This document shows, piece by piece, positions 8,932-20,184 of a stretch of DNA of 64,000 nt. The DNA lies in assembly GCF_014649815.1 (NCBI RefSeq), contig NZ_BMTT01000008.1, positions 124,001 through 188,000 on the forward strand. The letters are read 5' to 3'. The translations under genes were made by a program, and so were the position numbers. Every line of letters starts with the position of its first letter. Position 1 is the stretch's first letter. The notes under the pieces were generated by a model, which worked only from the letters and a program-made list of their open reading frames with translations, searched no databases and was not told the DNA's origin. Source of the stretch: Streptomyces mutabilis (GTDB lineage: Bacteria; Actinomycetota; Actinomycetes; Streptomycetales; Streptomycetaceae).

Positions 8932-10157
8932 CCCTCGGTCTTCGCCGGGTCGTAGAAGAAGTTCTCGAAGTCGCCGGGGTCGTTGAAGCCATTGGCGAAG
9001 CGGTCGGCGACGGGCTGGAGCTGACCGGCGGCGCCGATCAGGTTCAGGACGTGCTCGGGCGGCGGGGCGAGCATGGTGTTCGTCCACTTGGTGACGTGCT
9101 GGGCCGTCCCCCAGTAGCGGTCGAAGGTCTGCTGCATCCAGGCCTCGTCGAACTCCTTGTCGCCGTGGTCGAGGATCGAGGCGAGGTAGGAGGCGGCGCA
9201 CTTGGAGGCGGAGTTGGAACCCTGGCCGGTGATCGGGTCGTTGGCGACGACCACGTCGGCCACGCCGAGGACCGCGCCGCCGCCGGGGAGCCGGCCGATC
9301 GGGTTGCGCACGGTGGGGGCGTAGCGGCCGGCGAGGGTGCCGCCGGCGTCGGTCAGTTCGACCTTGGTGGCCCGCGCGTACTCCCAGGGGAGGAACTTCT
9401 TCATGAGTTCCAGGGTCAGGGAGAGGTGCTCCCAGGGGTCCTTGACGTCCTTGAAGGCGTCCAGCGGGCCGCCGGGTATGCCCTCCCAGAACAGGATGTC
9501 GGCGCGGCCCGAGGTGGTGAAGGTCGGCATGATGAACATCTCGCCGACGCCCGGCACCAGGTTGCAGCGCACGGCCTCCGTCTCCGGGTGCTCCGGGCGC
9601 GGGCCCATCCCGTGGACGTAGGCGACGGCGAGGGCGCGCTGCGGCTCGCTGTACGGGGAGCGGGAGGCGTCGCGGCCGAACATCTGGACCAGTTCACCCT
9701 TGCCCGCCGAGACGAGGACGAGGTCGTAGGCGCGGGAGAAGTAGTCCAGGTCGCCGACGGCCGCGCCGTGGATGACGAGCTGGCCGCCGCGCTGGGCGAA
9801 GGTCTCCATCCAGCCGGCCATCTTCACCCGCTGGTCGACCGACTGCGCGAAGCCGTCGAGGTGCCCCAGCCAGTCGATCGCGCGCTGCGAGGGGCCCGGG
9901 TCGAAGGAGCCGGGGGCAGCGACCGAGACGCCGAGTCCTTCGATCTTCGGGGCCTGGGACTCCCAGAAGTTCAGCTTGAGGTCGCGCTCGTGCTGGAGCG
10001 CCGTGTGGAACATGCACTGCGTCGACATGACCCGGCCGGTGCGGATCTCTTCCGCGGTCCGGTTGGACATCAGGGTGACCTCGTAGCCGTGCGACTGCAG
10101 GCCGAGGGCGAGCTGGAGACCGGACTGGCCGGCTCCGACGACGAGTATCTTCCGCAT
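8895..10157 (-). CDS. StyA-like FAD-dependent monooxygenase of the conservon
   Basis: A 420-residue flavoprotein. An N-terminal Rossmann motif (KILVVGAGQSGLQLALGL) is followed by substrate-domain segments resembling styrene/indole monooxygenase StyA (TGRVMSTQCMFHTALQHERDLKLNFW) and a second FAD motif (VLGVADVVVANDPITGQGSNSASKCAASYL). These enzymes use FADH2 supplied by a separate reductase, and none is encoded here. It lies 35 bases after cvnD on the same strand and is probably the last gene of the conservon transcript, an arrangement known for some Streptomyces conservons that end in a monooxygenase or P450. The natural substrate is unknown. Confidence 0.88.
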   Translation of the reverse strand: MRKILVVGAGQSGLQLALGLQSHGYEVTLMSNRTAEEIRTGRVMSTQCMFHTALQHERDLKLNFWESQAPKIEGLGVSVAAPGSFDPGPSQRAIDWLGHLDGFAQSVDQRVKMAGWMETFAQRGGQLVIHGAAVGDLDYFSRAYDLVLVSAGKGELVQMFGRDASRSPYSEPQRALAVAYVHGMGPRPEHPETEAVRCNLVPGVGEMFIMPTFTTSGRADILFWEGIPGGPLDAFKDVKDPWEHLSLTLELMKKFLPWEYARATKVELTDAGGTLAGRYAPTVRNPIGRLPGGGAVLGVADVVVANDPITGQGSNSASKCAASYLASILDHGDKEFDEAWMQQTFDRYWGTAQHVTKWTNTMLAPPPEHVLNLIGAAGQLQPVADRFANGFNDPGDFENFFYDPAKTEGYLMEVSGAAGA

Positions 10158-10192
10158 GCGGGGACGCTCCTAAAGGGACTGCTCGGGGTGGG

Positions 10193-10834
10193 CTACTCGG
10201 GGGTTTCGTCGAGCGCGTGGCCCACGAGGGACAAGAGGGTCTCGATGGCCGAGATTCGACGGCGCGCATCCATGATCATTACAGGTATGTGCGCCGGGAT
10301 CGTCAACGCCTCCCGCACGTCCTCCGCCTCGAACAGCTCGCTGCCGTCGAAGTGGTTCACCGCCACGACGTACGGCAGTCCGCAGCTCTCGAAGTAGTCC
10401 AGTGCCGGGAAACAGTCCTTGAGGCGGCGGGTGTCGGCCATGACGACGGCGCCGATCGCGCCGCGCACCAGGTCGTCCCACATGAACCAGAACCGCTGCT
10501 GTCCCGGCGTGCCGAACAGGTAGAGCACCAGGTCGTCGTCGAGCGTGATGCGGCCGAAGTCCATGGCCACGGTGGTGGTGAGCTTGCCCGGCGTGGCGGT
10601 GAGGTCGTCGGTCTCCTCGCTCGCCTCGGTCATCAGCGCCTCGGTCTGCAGGGGCGTGATCTCCGAGACGGCGGTGACCAGGGTGGTCTTGCCGACGCCG
10701 AAGCCGCCGGCCACCACGATCTTCGTGGCGATGGGCGCGCGCGTGCGGTCCGCCTGCCAGGGCTGCATGGTCTCGTCCGGGTCGACGAGCGGGGAGACGC
10801 CGTAGGCGGCGGCGTCAGAGACGACGGAGTCCAC
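10193..10834 (-). CDS. cvnD: Conservon GTP-binding protein (CvnD type)
   Basis: A 213-residue small G protein. The P-loop GGFGVGKTTLV, a DFGRI segment, the FGTPGQQRFWFMW switch region (DxxG-like, here GTPGQ) and the VVAVNHFDG guanine-specificity site (NHFD in place of NKxD) match the MglA-like/CvnD family. The GTG start, in GTGGACTCC, overlaps the end of cvnC by 20 bases and has an AAAGGG site upstream. In conservons this GTPase works with the CvnB roadblock protein and CvnC at the membrane with the CvnA kinase, as a G-protein-coupled-like signalling unit. Confidence 0.92.
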   Translation of the reverse strand: MDSVVSDAAAYGVSPLVDPDETMQPWQADRTRAPIATKIVVAGGFGVGKTTLVTAVSEITPLQTEALMTEASEETDDLTATPGKLTTTVAMDFGRITLDDDLVLYLFGTPGQQRFWFMWDDLVRGAIGAVVMADTRRLKDCFPALDYFESCGLPYVVAVNHFDGSELFEAEDVREALTIPAHIPVMIMDARRRISAIETLLSLVGHALDETPE

Positions 10835-11258
10835 TGAGCACCCTTTCGAGCAGAGCGCGGTCCGGACGGCCCGTTCCGTGGCCGGTTCCGGTGCCGTACA
10901 CACGGATCTTTCCCTGGTCCGCCAGGTCGCTGATGAGGACGCGGACGACGCCGAGCGGCATCTTCAGCAACGCGGCGATCTCGGCCACCGTACGCATGCG
11001 GCGGCACAGTTCGACGATGGCCCGCATCTCCGGCATCACGCGGGAGGTGAGGCCGCCGTTCGTCAGTTCCTTGCGCTCCTCGGCGGCGTCCAGCGCGGCG
11101 GTGCCGGCCGTCGCGCCGACGAACGTCTCCACGAGCAGGACGTGGCCGAAGCGCGTGCGGCCGCCGGTGAGCGAGTAGGGGCGTACGCGGGCGGGCTTGC
11201 GGTCGGCGCCGCGTACGGGGAGGCTCCCCCGGCCGTTCTCTCCGGGACTGCTGCTCAT
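10815..11258 (-). CDS. cvnC: Conservon DUF742 protein (CvnC type)
   Basis: A 147-residue protein of the DUF742 family. After a disordered, Arg-rich N-terminus it shows VRPYSLTGGRTRF. It then has a winged-helix-like core, RAIVELCRRMRTVAEIAALLKMPLGVVRVLISDLADQGKIRVY, with a helix-turn-helix-like pattern. It is the third gene of the conservon, its first base overlapping the cvnB stop. Family knowledge links it to CvnB and CvnD in the complex, but its own biochemical role is not established. Confidence 0.9.
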   Translation of the reverse strand: MSSSPGENGRGSLPVRGADRKPARVRPYSLTGGRTRFGHVLLVETFVGATAGTAALDAAEERKELTNGGLTSRVMPEMRAIVELCRRMRTVAEIAALLKMPLGVVRVLISDLADQGKIRVYGTGTGHGTGRPDRALLERVLSGLRRL

Positions 11259-11767
11259 CAGGCGCTCCCCGTCGACTCGGACGACTCGGACTCCAGGGAT
11301 TTCCGCAGCTCGCTGCGGAGTTCGGGAGTCAGGACGTGGCCGGCGCGGCCGACGAAGAGCGCCATGTGGTACGCGACGACGCTCATGTCGCAGTCCGCGG
11401 AGCCGTGCACGCCGAGCAGCGAGCCGTCGCTGATCGACATCACGAACAGGCTGCCCTCGTCCATGGCGACCATCGTGTGCTTCACGTTGCCGAACTCCAT
11501 CAGCCGGGCGGCGCCGATGGTCAGGCTGCCGACGCCGGAGACGACGGTGGCGAGGTCGGCGGCGGAGCCGCGCGGGCCGGTGCGGCGCACGGTCTGTGCC
11601 GCGCGTGCCGCGTCGTTCCTTTCCTGGTCGGAGGAGAGGAGCAGCAGGCCGTCGGAGGAGACCACCGCCACCGATTGGATGCCGGGCACCTCCTCGACGA
11701 GATTGGTCAGCAGCCAGTGGAGATTGCGGGCTTCACTGCTCAGTCCGAAGGTACTGGGCGCGGTCAA
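11258..11767 (-). CDS. cvnB: Conservon roadblock/LC7 protein (CvnB type)
   Basis: A 169-residue roadblock/LC7 domain protein: LHWLLTNLVEEVPGIQSVAVVSSDGLLLL, then GVGSLTIGAARLMEFGNVKHTMVAMDEGSLFVM. This fold acts as a GTPase-activating or scaffold partner for MglA/CvnD G proteins. The start is unusual: TTG, placed so that TTGA overlaps the cvnA stop (AGTTGACC), with a GAGGAGG site 7 bases upstream. Translational coupling to cvnA therefore fixes the start better than any downstream codon. A Ser/Glu-rich C-terminus (SLESESSESTGSA) ends the protein. Confidence 0.92.
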   Translation of the reverse strand: MTAPSTFGLSSEARNLHWLLTNLVEEVPGIQSVAVVSSDGLLLLSSDQERNDAARAAQTVRRTGPRGSAADLATVVSGVGSLTIGAARLMEFGNVKHTMVAMDEGSLFVMSISDGSLLGVHGSADCDMSVVAYHMALFVGRAGHVLTPELRSELRKSLESESSESTGSA

Positions 11768-14700
11768 CTGCTTGCCTCCTCGACAGTGCCCCCCGTGGCT
11801 TGCTCGGTTGTCCCCGCTGCGGCGGACGGCGCCTCGTGCTGCTCCGTCCGGTCGGCGATCTCCGCCTCGACGTCGCGGCGGCCGGCTTCCGCACCGAGGC
11901 GAAACCCTCCCAGGCGACGGCGGAGTGCCTCGGCGTCGACGGAACCCGACGTGCGCGGCCTCGGTGCCGCGTCGGGGGTGGTGAGTTTCGGGGTCCGCTT
12001 GGGCAGGCCCTTGTCGGTGACGGGGTCGGCCTGTTCGCTGCCTGTGGCCTCGTCCGTCCGCGACGTGCCCTCGTCCGGCGTGCGGTCGTGGGCGTCGGGG
12101 CCGATGGCGTAGGGGTCTGGGGTGGGTTCCGGTGCGCTGGTGGGTTCAGGTGCGTGGGTGGGTTCGGGATCCGGTGTGGACTCCTGCTCCGGTGTCGGCT
12201 CCGGTCCCGGTGTCCTGTCCCGGTCCTGCGGTCCTGCCTGGGCCGGGATCAGGAGAGTCATGGTGGGGTCGTCGGGCAGGTCGTGGCCTGGGGCGCCCCC
12301 GGTGCCCGGTTCCGTGTCCGGTGCCTGTTCCGCTGCGGGGTCCGGCGCCGATGCGGGGTCCGGGACCGGTTCCGGTTCCGCGGCCGGGCGCGGCTCCGGC
12401 TGCGGCTCGGGCGTCGTCTCGGTGCCCTCCGGTTCGTCGGTGATGACGGTCCGGTGAGCCTCTTCCGTCCCGTCCGTCTCCGCGCGCCGTACGGCCTCTT
12501 CCGCCGAGGCGACCAGCGGGTCCGCGTCCTTGTGCTCACCCTTCTCCGCACGGCCGTGCAGGACGTTGGAGTTGGCCTCCGCGTCGGCGCCCGGCAGGGA
12601 GAAGGAACCCGTGTCGGTCATCTGCACGCTCGGGGCCAGCGCGGCCGGCGGTGCCGCCGCGAGCAGCGGGGCCGGGAGCACGACGACGGCAGCGACACCG
12701 CCCTGCTTCTGCTCCCGCAGCCGCACCCGCGCCCCGTGCCGGTGGGCGAGCCGGGCCACCACGTACAGGCCGAGCCCGAGACCGTCGTCGCCCTCCTGGT
12801 CGTACGGCGCCGCCGGGTCGAAGTCGGTGAGGCGGGCGTTGAGCCGCTGGAGGCGTTCAGTGGCCATGCCGATGCCCTCGTCCTGGACGGAGAGCATCAC
12901 CTCGCCGTTCTCCAGCAGCCAGCCGGAGACCTCGACGGGCAGGTCGGGCGGCGAGAAGGAGGTGGCGTTCTCCATCAGCTCGGCCAGCAGGTGGGAGAGG
13001 TCGTCGGCGGCGAAGCCGGCCACGTGCGCGTGCGGCGGCAGCGCGGCGATGCGGACCCGCTCGTACCGCTCGATCTCGCTGACCGCGGCCCGGACCACGT
13101 CGACCAGCGGCACCGGTGAGGCGCTGTGCTGGACGTGCTCGGTACCGGCGAGGACGAGGAGGTTCTCGCTGTGCCGGCGCATGACGGTGGCGAAGTGGTC
13201 GAGCTTGAACAGGGTGGCCAGGCGGTCCGGGTCCTGCTCGCGCTCCTCCAGGCTTTCGATGACCGCGAGTTGCCGCTCGACCAGGCCGAGAGTGCGCAGC
13301 GCCAGGTTCACGAAGGTGGAGCCGATGCTCTTGCGGACCACCTCCAGCTGGGCGGCGGACCGGTCGAGTTCGGCGCGCAGTTCCTCGCGGGCGTCGGCCA
13401 TCTTCTGCCGCTGGCCGACGAGGTGCTTGCGGTCGGACTCCAGGGTGTTGACGCGCTCGGCGAGCGTGACGGCGTGCGCGTGCAGGGCGTTGACGGAGCG
13501 GACGACCTGGGCGAACTCGTCGTTGCGGCCGGTGAACGCGACGGCCTCCTCGGCAGCCGGGTCCTGAGCGTCCGCCAGCCGGGCCGAGCCGCGGCGCAGC
13601 ACCGACAGCGGGCGGGTGAGGGTGCGGGCCATGGCGGTGGCGATGCCGACGGCGAGCAGGAGCAGGGCGCCGAGGGCGGCGATCCGGATCTCCAGCGTGG
13701 TGACGTCGTCGTCGCGCAGCTTCTCCAGGTCGGTGACGCGCTTCTCGTAGAGGGCGGACTCGGCGCCGCGCATGGCGTCGATCCGGGCGGAGAGCGCGGC
13801 GTCCAGCCGCTTCACGCTGGTGTCGAGGTCGTCGTCGGAGAGCGTCGGCTCGTCCGTGAGATCGGCGAGGTACTTGTCGGCGGAGTTGACCTCGGGGCCG
13901 GCGACCGTGGCGTCGAAACTGTCCCGCGCCTCCTTGGGCGCGCCCTCGCGGAAGTCGGCGAGGGCGGCGTCGGAGCGTACCCGGGCCTGCTGGGCTGCGG
14001 CGGCGAGCGCGTCGCGCTGCTCGGCGTCGGCACCGGAGGAGGTGGTCGTCTCCGTCGGCAGGCCCGTGATCGGGTCGATGACGGTCTCGGTGCTGCTCGG
14101 CACGTTGAGGGCCGCGAGCAGCAGTCCGCGAGTGGCGGAGGCCTGTTGGACGGCGGTGTCCAGCTCGGCGAAGGCGTACGCCCCGGCGCCGGCGCGGGGC
14201 GGCATCTGCTCGGCCAGCTCCTCGGCCAGCGCGTGGAGTTCGGTGATCGCCTCCGAGTACGCCTCGTGGGCCTCGAGCGCGGTGCTCTTGCCCGTGAGGG
14301 CGGCCCGGCGCAGGGCGGCGATGGCGTCCAGGTCCTCGCGCAGGGAGGCGGGCGTGTCGGTGTCGGCCCGCAACTCCTCGACCTGCCGGTCGACGCGGGC
14401 GCTGCGCTGTTCGGAGGGCGCCTTCGACTCGGGGCGTCCGGCGGCGATGTACGGGGTGACCTCGTCGCGTTCGTCGGCGAGGGAGTGGGCGAGGGCCAGC
14501 GCTCCCTGGGTCCGTTCGGCGAGTGTCACCAGCTCCTGCGAGTCGTGCAGTTGCCCCGATGCGGCCACCACGGACGGGGCTCCGGCTCCGGCGACCGCGG
14601 CGGCCACGACCGCCACGGCGACGACGAGCCGATTGCGTACGCGGGTGGGGCGGCCGTTGCCGACGGGAACCGCCGACGGCGCCGGGGTGGAGGTGCCCGG

Positions 14701-14778
14701 GGTGCGCTCCGCGCTCCTCGCGGGGGCCGTCTGCTTGTCCTTGCGACGAGGCCGCGTCTTCTGCACCGGTGCTCGCAT
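11764..14778 (-). CDS. cvnA: Conservon sensor histidine kinase with NIT-like sensor (CvnA type)
   Basis: A roughly 1004-residue membrane kinase that starts the conservon. A basic, Pro/Thr-rich N-terminus is followed by a membrane segment (VVAVAVVAAAVAGAGAPSVV). A long helical extracytoplasmic region of the nitrate/nitrite-sensing type comes next, then a second membrane segment (IAALGALLLLAVGIATAMA), HAMP (LTRPLSVLRRGS) and a coiled coil. The kinase core has the DHp-like helix FKLDHFATVMRRHSENLLVLAG, N-box ELMENATSFSPP and G-boxes VQDEGIGM and GLGLGLYVVARLA. About 280 C-terminal residues are low-complexity Pro/Glu/Asp/Thr repeats. The ATG used is the most internal plausible one. AGGA lies almost against it, so an upstream start remains possible. 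Confidence 0.9.
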   Translation of the reverse strand: MRAPVQKTRPRRKDKQTAPARSAERTPGTSTPAPSAVPVGNGRPTRVRNRLVVAVAVVAAAVAGAGAPSVVAASGQLHDSQELVTLAERTQGALALAHSLADERDEVTPYIAAGRPESKAPSEQRSARVDRQVEELRADTDTPASLREDLDAIAALRRAALTGKSTALEAHEAYSEAITELHALAEELAEQMPPRAGAGAYAFAELDTAVQQASATRGLLLAALNVPSSTETVIDPITGLPTETTTSSGADAEQRDALAAAAQQARVRSDAALADFREGAPKEARDSFDATVAGPEVNSADKYLADLTDEPTLSDDDLDTSVKRLDAALSARIDAMRGAESALYEKRVTDLEKLRDDDVTTLEIRIAALGALLLLAVGIATAMARTLTRPLSVLRRGSARLADAQDPAAEEAVAFTGRNDEFAQVVRSVNALHAHAVTLAERVNTLESDRKHLVGQRQKMADAREELRAELDRSAAQLEVVRKSIGSTFVNLALRTLGLVERQLAVIESLEEREQDPDRLATLFKLDHFATVMRRHSENLLVLAGTEHVQHSASPVPLVDVVRAAVSEIERYERVRIAALPPHAHVAGFAADDLSHLLAELMENATSFSPPDLPVEVSGWLLENGEVMLSVQDEGIGMATERLQRLNARLTDFDPAAPYDQEGDDGLGLGLYVVARLAHRHGARVRLREQKQGGVAAVVVLPAPLLAAAPPAALAPSVQMTDTGSFSLPGADAEANSNVLHGRAEKGEHKDADPLVASAEEAVRRAETDGTEEAHRTVITDEPEGTETTPEPQPEPRPAAEPEPVPDPASAPDPAAEQAPDTEPGTGGAPGHDLPDDPTMTLLIPAQAGPQDRDRTPGPEPTPEQESTPDPEPTHAPEPTSAPEPTPDPYAIGPDAHDRTPDEGTSRTDEATGSEQADPVTDKGLPKRTPKLTTPDAAPRPRTSGSVDAEALRRRLGGFRLGAEAGRRDVEAEIADRTEQHEAPSAAAGTTEQATGGTVEEASS

Positions 14779-15228
14779 TCCTGACTCGTGTACCCGTGGG
14801 CGCGGGTGGCGCTCCGTCAACTGGCCGGTCGGCGCGTGCACCCTCCGCCACGCTCCGGGTTGCTCCCCGGCCGCCGACTGCGCACCGGACGGGGGCACCG
14901 CGTGAGCAGGGCAGGCCCGCCACCGGTCCCCGACCCTCCCAGTGCCGGTGGGCGGTGGGCGCGCATCATCCGACCCGCCACCCGAAGGAGTGAACCTCGG
15001 ACGGGAGTTGGGGGGCAAGTTCCGGTGGCTCTTGCGACTCGCCCGCGGGGCGCGCCGGTTGGACGTCTGCGACGGGCAGTGGCACTATGTGCCGCCACGC
15101 ATTGACGGAGTGTCGTATTCCAACCCAAAAGCGGCGTCTGACCTGCGCCACAGCGTCGATTCCGGGGCATCCCGCGGCGGGTGCCGACCTTTCGCGGACA
15201 GCGTGAAGGGGTCGTGCAGACTGGCTGG
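14779..15228. other. Divergent intergenic region between cvnA and the PP2C-like gene
   Basis: About 450 bases with no convincing gene. Minus-strand frames continuing upstream of cvnA are open but low in coding character (Arg/Pro/Gly strings), so an upstream extension of cvnA cannot be excluded. Promoters for both flanking genes must lie here. No strong -35/-10 pair or clear palindrome was recognised. Confidence 0.5.
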
Positions 15229-16020
15229 ATGCGCACGGAACTCGTCTCGGACCCCGGACTCGCCGACCACCCCAACGAGGACTTCGCGAGCGTCGGACTA
15301 CCGGCCTCGGGACAGGGTGGTTCGCTCGTCGTGCTGGACGGCGTGACGCCGCCGAGGAGCGAGACGGGTTGTCTGCATTCCGTACCCTGGTTCACCGCGC
15401 GCCTCGGCGGAGCACTGACCGAACTGACCGTTTCACTCCCGGATGTTCCCCTCGCCGAAGCCCTGTCCCGCGCCGTCTCGCGTACCTCGGCGGCACACGC
15501 GGAAACCTGTGACCTTTCTCACCCGCGCACGCCCCAGGCAACCGTGGTGCTGGCCCGCTGGTCACCCGCGTCCGTCGAGTACCTGGTCCTGTCCGACTCC
15601 GCCCTGCTGGTGGAGGCTCCCGACGGCACGGTCACGGCCGTCCTGGACGACCGGCTGGCCCGGCTGCCCCGCTCGGCCCTCGCCACGGACGCGCTGGTGG
15701 ACGCCCATTACCGCAACAAGGAGGGCGGCTTCTTCACGGCCGCGGCCGACCCGTCGGTGGCGGCGCGGGCGGTGACGGGGGTGCTGCCGCGCTCCGAGGT
15801 GCGGACGCTGGCGGCGCTGACGGACGGGGCCGGGCGGTGGGTGGAGACGTTCCGCGAGGGCGACTGGACGGACTTCCTGGCGCTGGTGCGCAAGCAGGGC
15901 GCGCGGGCGCTGGTGGACCGGGTACGGGAGCTCGAGCGCGCGGACGCGGCGGGTTCGCGGACGTACCTGGGCCGCAGCAAGACGCACGACGACGCGACGG
16001 TGGCGTACGCGGAGCTCTGA
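15229..16020 (+). CDS. PP2C-like protein phosphatase domain protein
   Basis: A 263-residue protein with the outline of a PP2C-type phosphatase: an early PNEDFASVG segment (Asn-Glu-Asp, metal-site region), GGSLVVLDGVTPPRSETGC in place of the usual AVADGMGG, RWSPASVEYLVLSDSALLV as the GDS-like strand, and a terminal KTHDDATVAYAEL (Asp-Asp, conserved metal ligands). The first DG motif is kept while others are relaxed, so activity is likely but not certain. The ATG lies 8 bases after CAGACTGGC, with no strong ribosome-binding site. It stands alone, convergent with the MarR gene. Confidence 0.78.
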   Translation: MRTELVSDPGLADHPNEDFASVGLPASGQGGSLVVLDGVTPPRSETGCLHSVPWFTARLGGALTELTVSLPDVPLAEALSRAVSRTSAAHAETCDLSHPRTPQATVVLARWSPASVEYLVLSDSALLVEAPDGTVTAVLDDRLARLPRSALATDALVDAHYRNKEGGFFTAAADPSVAARAVTGVLPRSEVRTLAALTDGAGRWVETFREGDWTDFLALVRKQGARALVDRVRELERADAAGSRTYLGRSKTHDDATVAYAEL

Positions 16021-16051
16021 ACGCGCGCGAGGGCGGCGGCGCTCGCCGGCG

Positions 16052-16591
16052 CTACCTCTCCATCCCCCGGTTCAGTTCGTGCAGCAGCCGGGCCAGTTCG
16101 GTCACCTCGCGCGGGTCCCAGTCGGCGAGCCGGCGGGCGTAGCGGGCACGGCGGGCCTCGCGTACGCGGCCGACTCGGGCCTTGCCCTCCGGGGTCAGGG
16201 TTACCAGCCAGGCCCGGCCGTCGGCGGGGTCGGGTTCCCGGGCGACGAGGCCGAGTTCCTCCAGGGCGCGCAGTTGGCGGGACATCGTGGCCTTGCCGAC
16301 GCCGATGTAGGCGGCGAGCTCCGTGGCCCGCTGGCCGCCGCACTCGCCGAGTCGCACGAGGAGGCCGTACGCGGACGACTCCAGGTCGGGGTGGACCTCG
16401 CGGGCCATCTCGCCCTGGTTGGCCCGGGCCCGCCGCAGCAGCACCGTCAACTCCCGCTCCAGCGCGAGGAATTCCGGTTGGTTCACACCACTGCCGGTCA
16501 CCGCGGATTCGACTCCGCGACCGTCGCCGTTCCCGTCCTCGTGCACGTCAGCCCCTGCCTCGATCTTCCCGGTCCTGAAAGTTTCCGCCAC
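16052..16591 (-). CDS. MarR-family transcriptional regulator
   Basis: A 179-residue protein. The winged helix is clear: ESSAYGLLVRLGECGGQRATELAAYIGVGKATMSRQLRALEELGLVAREPDPADGRAWLVTLTPEG. The recognition helix and the wing DPADGRAWLVTLT are canonical MarR. The start is uncertain: GTG at the given position opens a poorly conserved 40-residue N-terminus, and a start nearer VNQPEF is possible. It diverges from the lysozyme gene, with a small palindrome between them, so control of the lysozyme is a reasonable guess. Confidence 0.87.
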   Translation of the reverse strand: MAETFRTGKIEAGADVHEDGNGDGRGVESAVTGSGVNQPEFLALERELTVLLRRARANQGEMAREVHPDLESSAYGLLVRLGECGGQRATELAAYIGVGKATMSRQLRALEELGLVAREPDPADGRAWLVTLTPEGKARVGRVREARRARYARRLADWDPREVTELARLLHELNRGMER

Positions 16592-16673
16592 GGGACGCCA
16601 TCACCGCAGCTCGGCAAGTATTTCGCAGGCTTAGACCAACGGCAGCTCCCGGCCCCTCTTCCCACCCGCCGTT

Positions 16674-16685
16674 CTACGTGCGTAG
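16674..16685. promoter_or_regulatory. Possible MarR operator (palindrome)
   Basis: CTACGTGCGTAG is a 5-2-5 inverted repeat in the 207-base region between the divergent MarR and lysozyme genes. Position and symmetry suit a regulator site. It is short enough to occur by chance. Confidence 0.3.
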
Positions 16686-16798
16686 CGTTTTCCCGGGCCA
16701 GGCGGATGGCATGCGCACGCCACACCGGCACGTCCCGCCCGGTCTCTCCCCACCCGCGTAACCCCCACCGAGCACCACCGAGCCATCGGAGGCACGTC

Positions 16799-17626
16799 AT
16801 GCTCGTGCACAGATCGGGATCGGCCCGCGGGCGGCGCTTCGCCGTCACCGGGATTCTGCTCGCCGCGTTCTCCCTGGTGTTCACCGTCCCCGCCCACTCC
16901 TCGCCGGACGCCGACACCCCGCCCCGCGGCTCCGCCCACATGGGCATGGGCGTCCTGGAGCACGACGGGCGGCACGGCACGCCGGTGCCGGGCGGCGCCA
17001 CCCAGACGGAGGGCGTGGACGTCTCCAGCCACCAGGGCAACGTCGCCTGGTCGACCCTGTGGAACAGCGGGGTCAAGTGGGCCTACGTCAAGGCCACCGA
17101 GGGGACGTACTACACCAACCCGTACTTCGCCCAGCAGTACAACGGCTCGTACAACGTCGGCATGATCCGCGGGGCGTACCACTTCGCCACGCCGGACACG
17201 ACGAGCGGCGCCGCCCAGGCCAACTTCTTCGTCGACCACGGCGGCGGCTGGTCCCGCGACGGCAAGACGCTGCCGGGCGCGCTGGACATCGAGTGGAACC
17301 CGTACGGGGCCACCTGCTACGGCAAGACGCAGAGCCAGATGGTCTCCTGGATCCGCGACTTCCTGAACACCTACAAGGCCCGCACCGGCCGCGACGCCGT
17401 GATCTACACGGCAACCAGCTGGTGGACCCAGTGCACCGGCAACTACGGCGGTTTCGCGGCGAACAACCCGCTGTGGATCGCCCGCTACGCCTCGACGGTG
17501 GGGACGCTGCCGGCGGGCTGGCCGTACTACACGATGTGGCAGTACACCTCGTCCGGGCCGACGGTCGGGGACCACAACAAGTTCAACGGGGCCCTGGACC
17601 GCGTCCGGGCGCTGGCGAACGGCTGA
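16799..17626 (+). CDS. Secreted GH25 lysozyme (cellosyl-like muramidase)
   Basis: A 275-residue preprotein starting at ATG with GGAGG 6 bases upstream. A signal peptide (RRFAVTGILLAAFSLVFTVPAHSS) and a short linker precede a complete glycoside hydrolase family 25 barrel. Signatures are GVDVSSHQGNVAW, VKWAYVKATEG, GAYHFATP, the catalytic acidic pair in ALDIEWNPYG (Asp-x-Glu) and a terminal YYTMWQYTSSG. It is very similar in layout to the Streptomyces muramidase cellosyl. It hydrolyses the MurNAc-GlcNAc bond of peptidoglycan outside the cell. A strong terminator follows. Confidence 0.93.
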   Translation: MLVHRSGSARGRRFAVTGILLAAFSLVFTVPAHSSPDADTPPRGSAHMGMGVLEHDGRHGTPVPGGATQTEGVDVSSHQGNVAWSTLWNSGVKWAYVKATEGTYYTNPYFAQQYNGSYNVGMIRGAYHFATPDTTSGAAQANFFVDHGGGWSRDGKTLPGALDIEWNPYGATCYGKTQSQMVSWIRDFLNTYKARTGRDAVIYTATSWWTQCTGNYGGFAANNPLWIARYASTVGTLPAGWPYYTMWQYTSSGPTVGDHNKFNGALDRVRALANG

Positions 17627-17648
17627 CGCTCCCGGCGCGTACGGCGAA

Positions 17649-17689
17649 GGCCCGGACTCCGCGCGGATGCAGTTGGCGGAGTCCGGGCC
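17649..17689. terminator. Rho-independent-like hairpin between lysozyme and lon
   Basis: A 14-base perfect stem (GGCCCGGACTCCGC with GCGGAGTCCGGGCC) and a 13-base loop lie between the convergent lysozyme and lon genes, followed by CTTCCCTTC. It probably serves both strands. Confidence 0.8.
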
Positions 17690-17719
17690 CTTCCCTTCAC
17701 CCGTCCGGCCACGAGTCCG

Positions 17720-20143
<2,424 letters not shown>

Positions 20144-20165
20144 GATCTCCCCTTCGGCAGTCAAG

Positions 20166-20184
20166 TTGAGTTACATCGACTCAA
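20166..20184. promoter_or_regulatory. HAIR box (HspR operator) upstream of lon
   Basis: TTGAGT-N7-ACTCAA, 22 bases upstream of the lon start. It matches the HspR consensus CTTGAGT-N7-ACTCAAG except for the outermost base on each side. Position at the promoter fits repression by HspR with DnaK. Confidence 0.85.
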
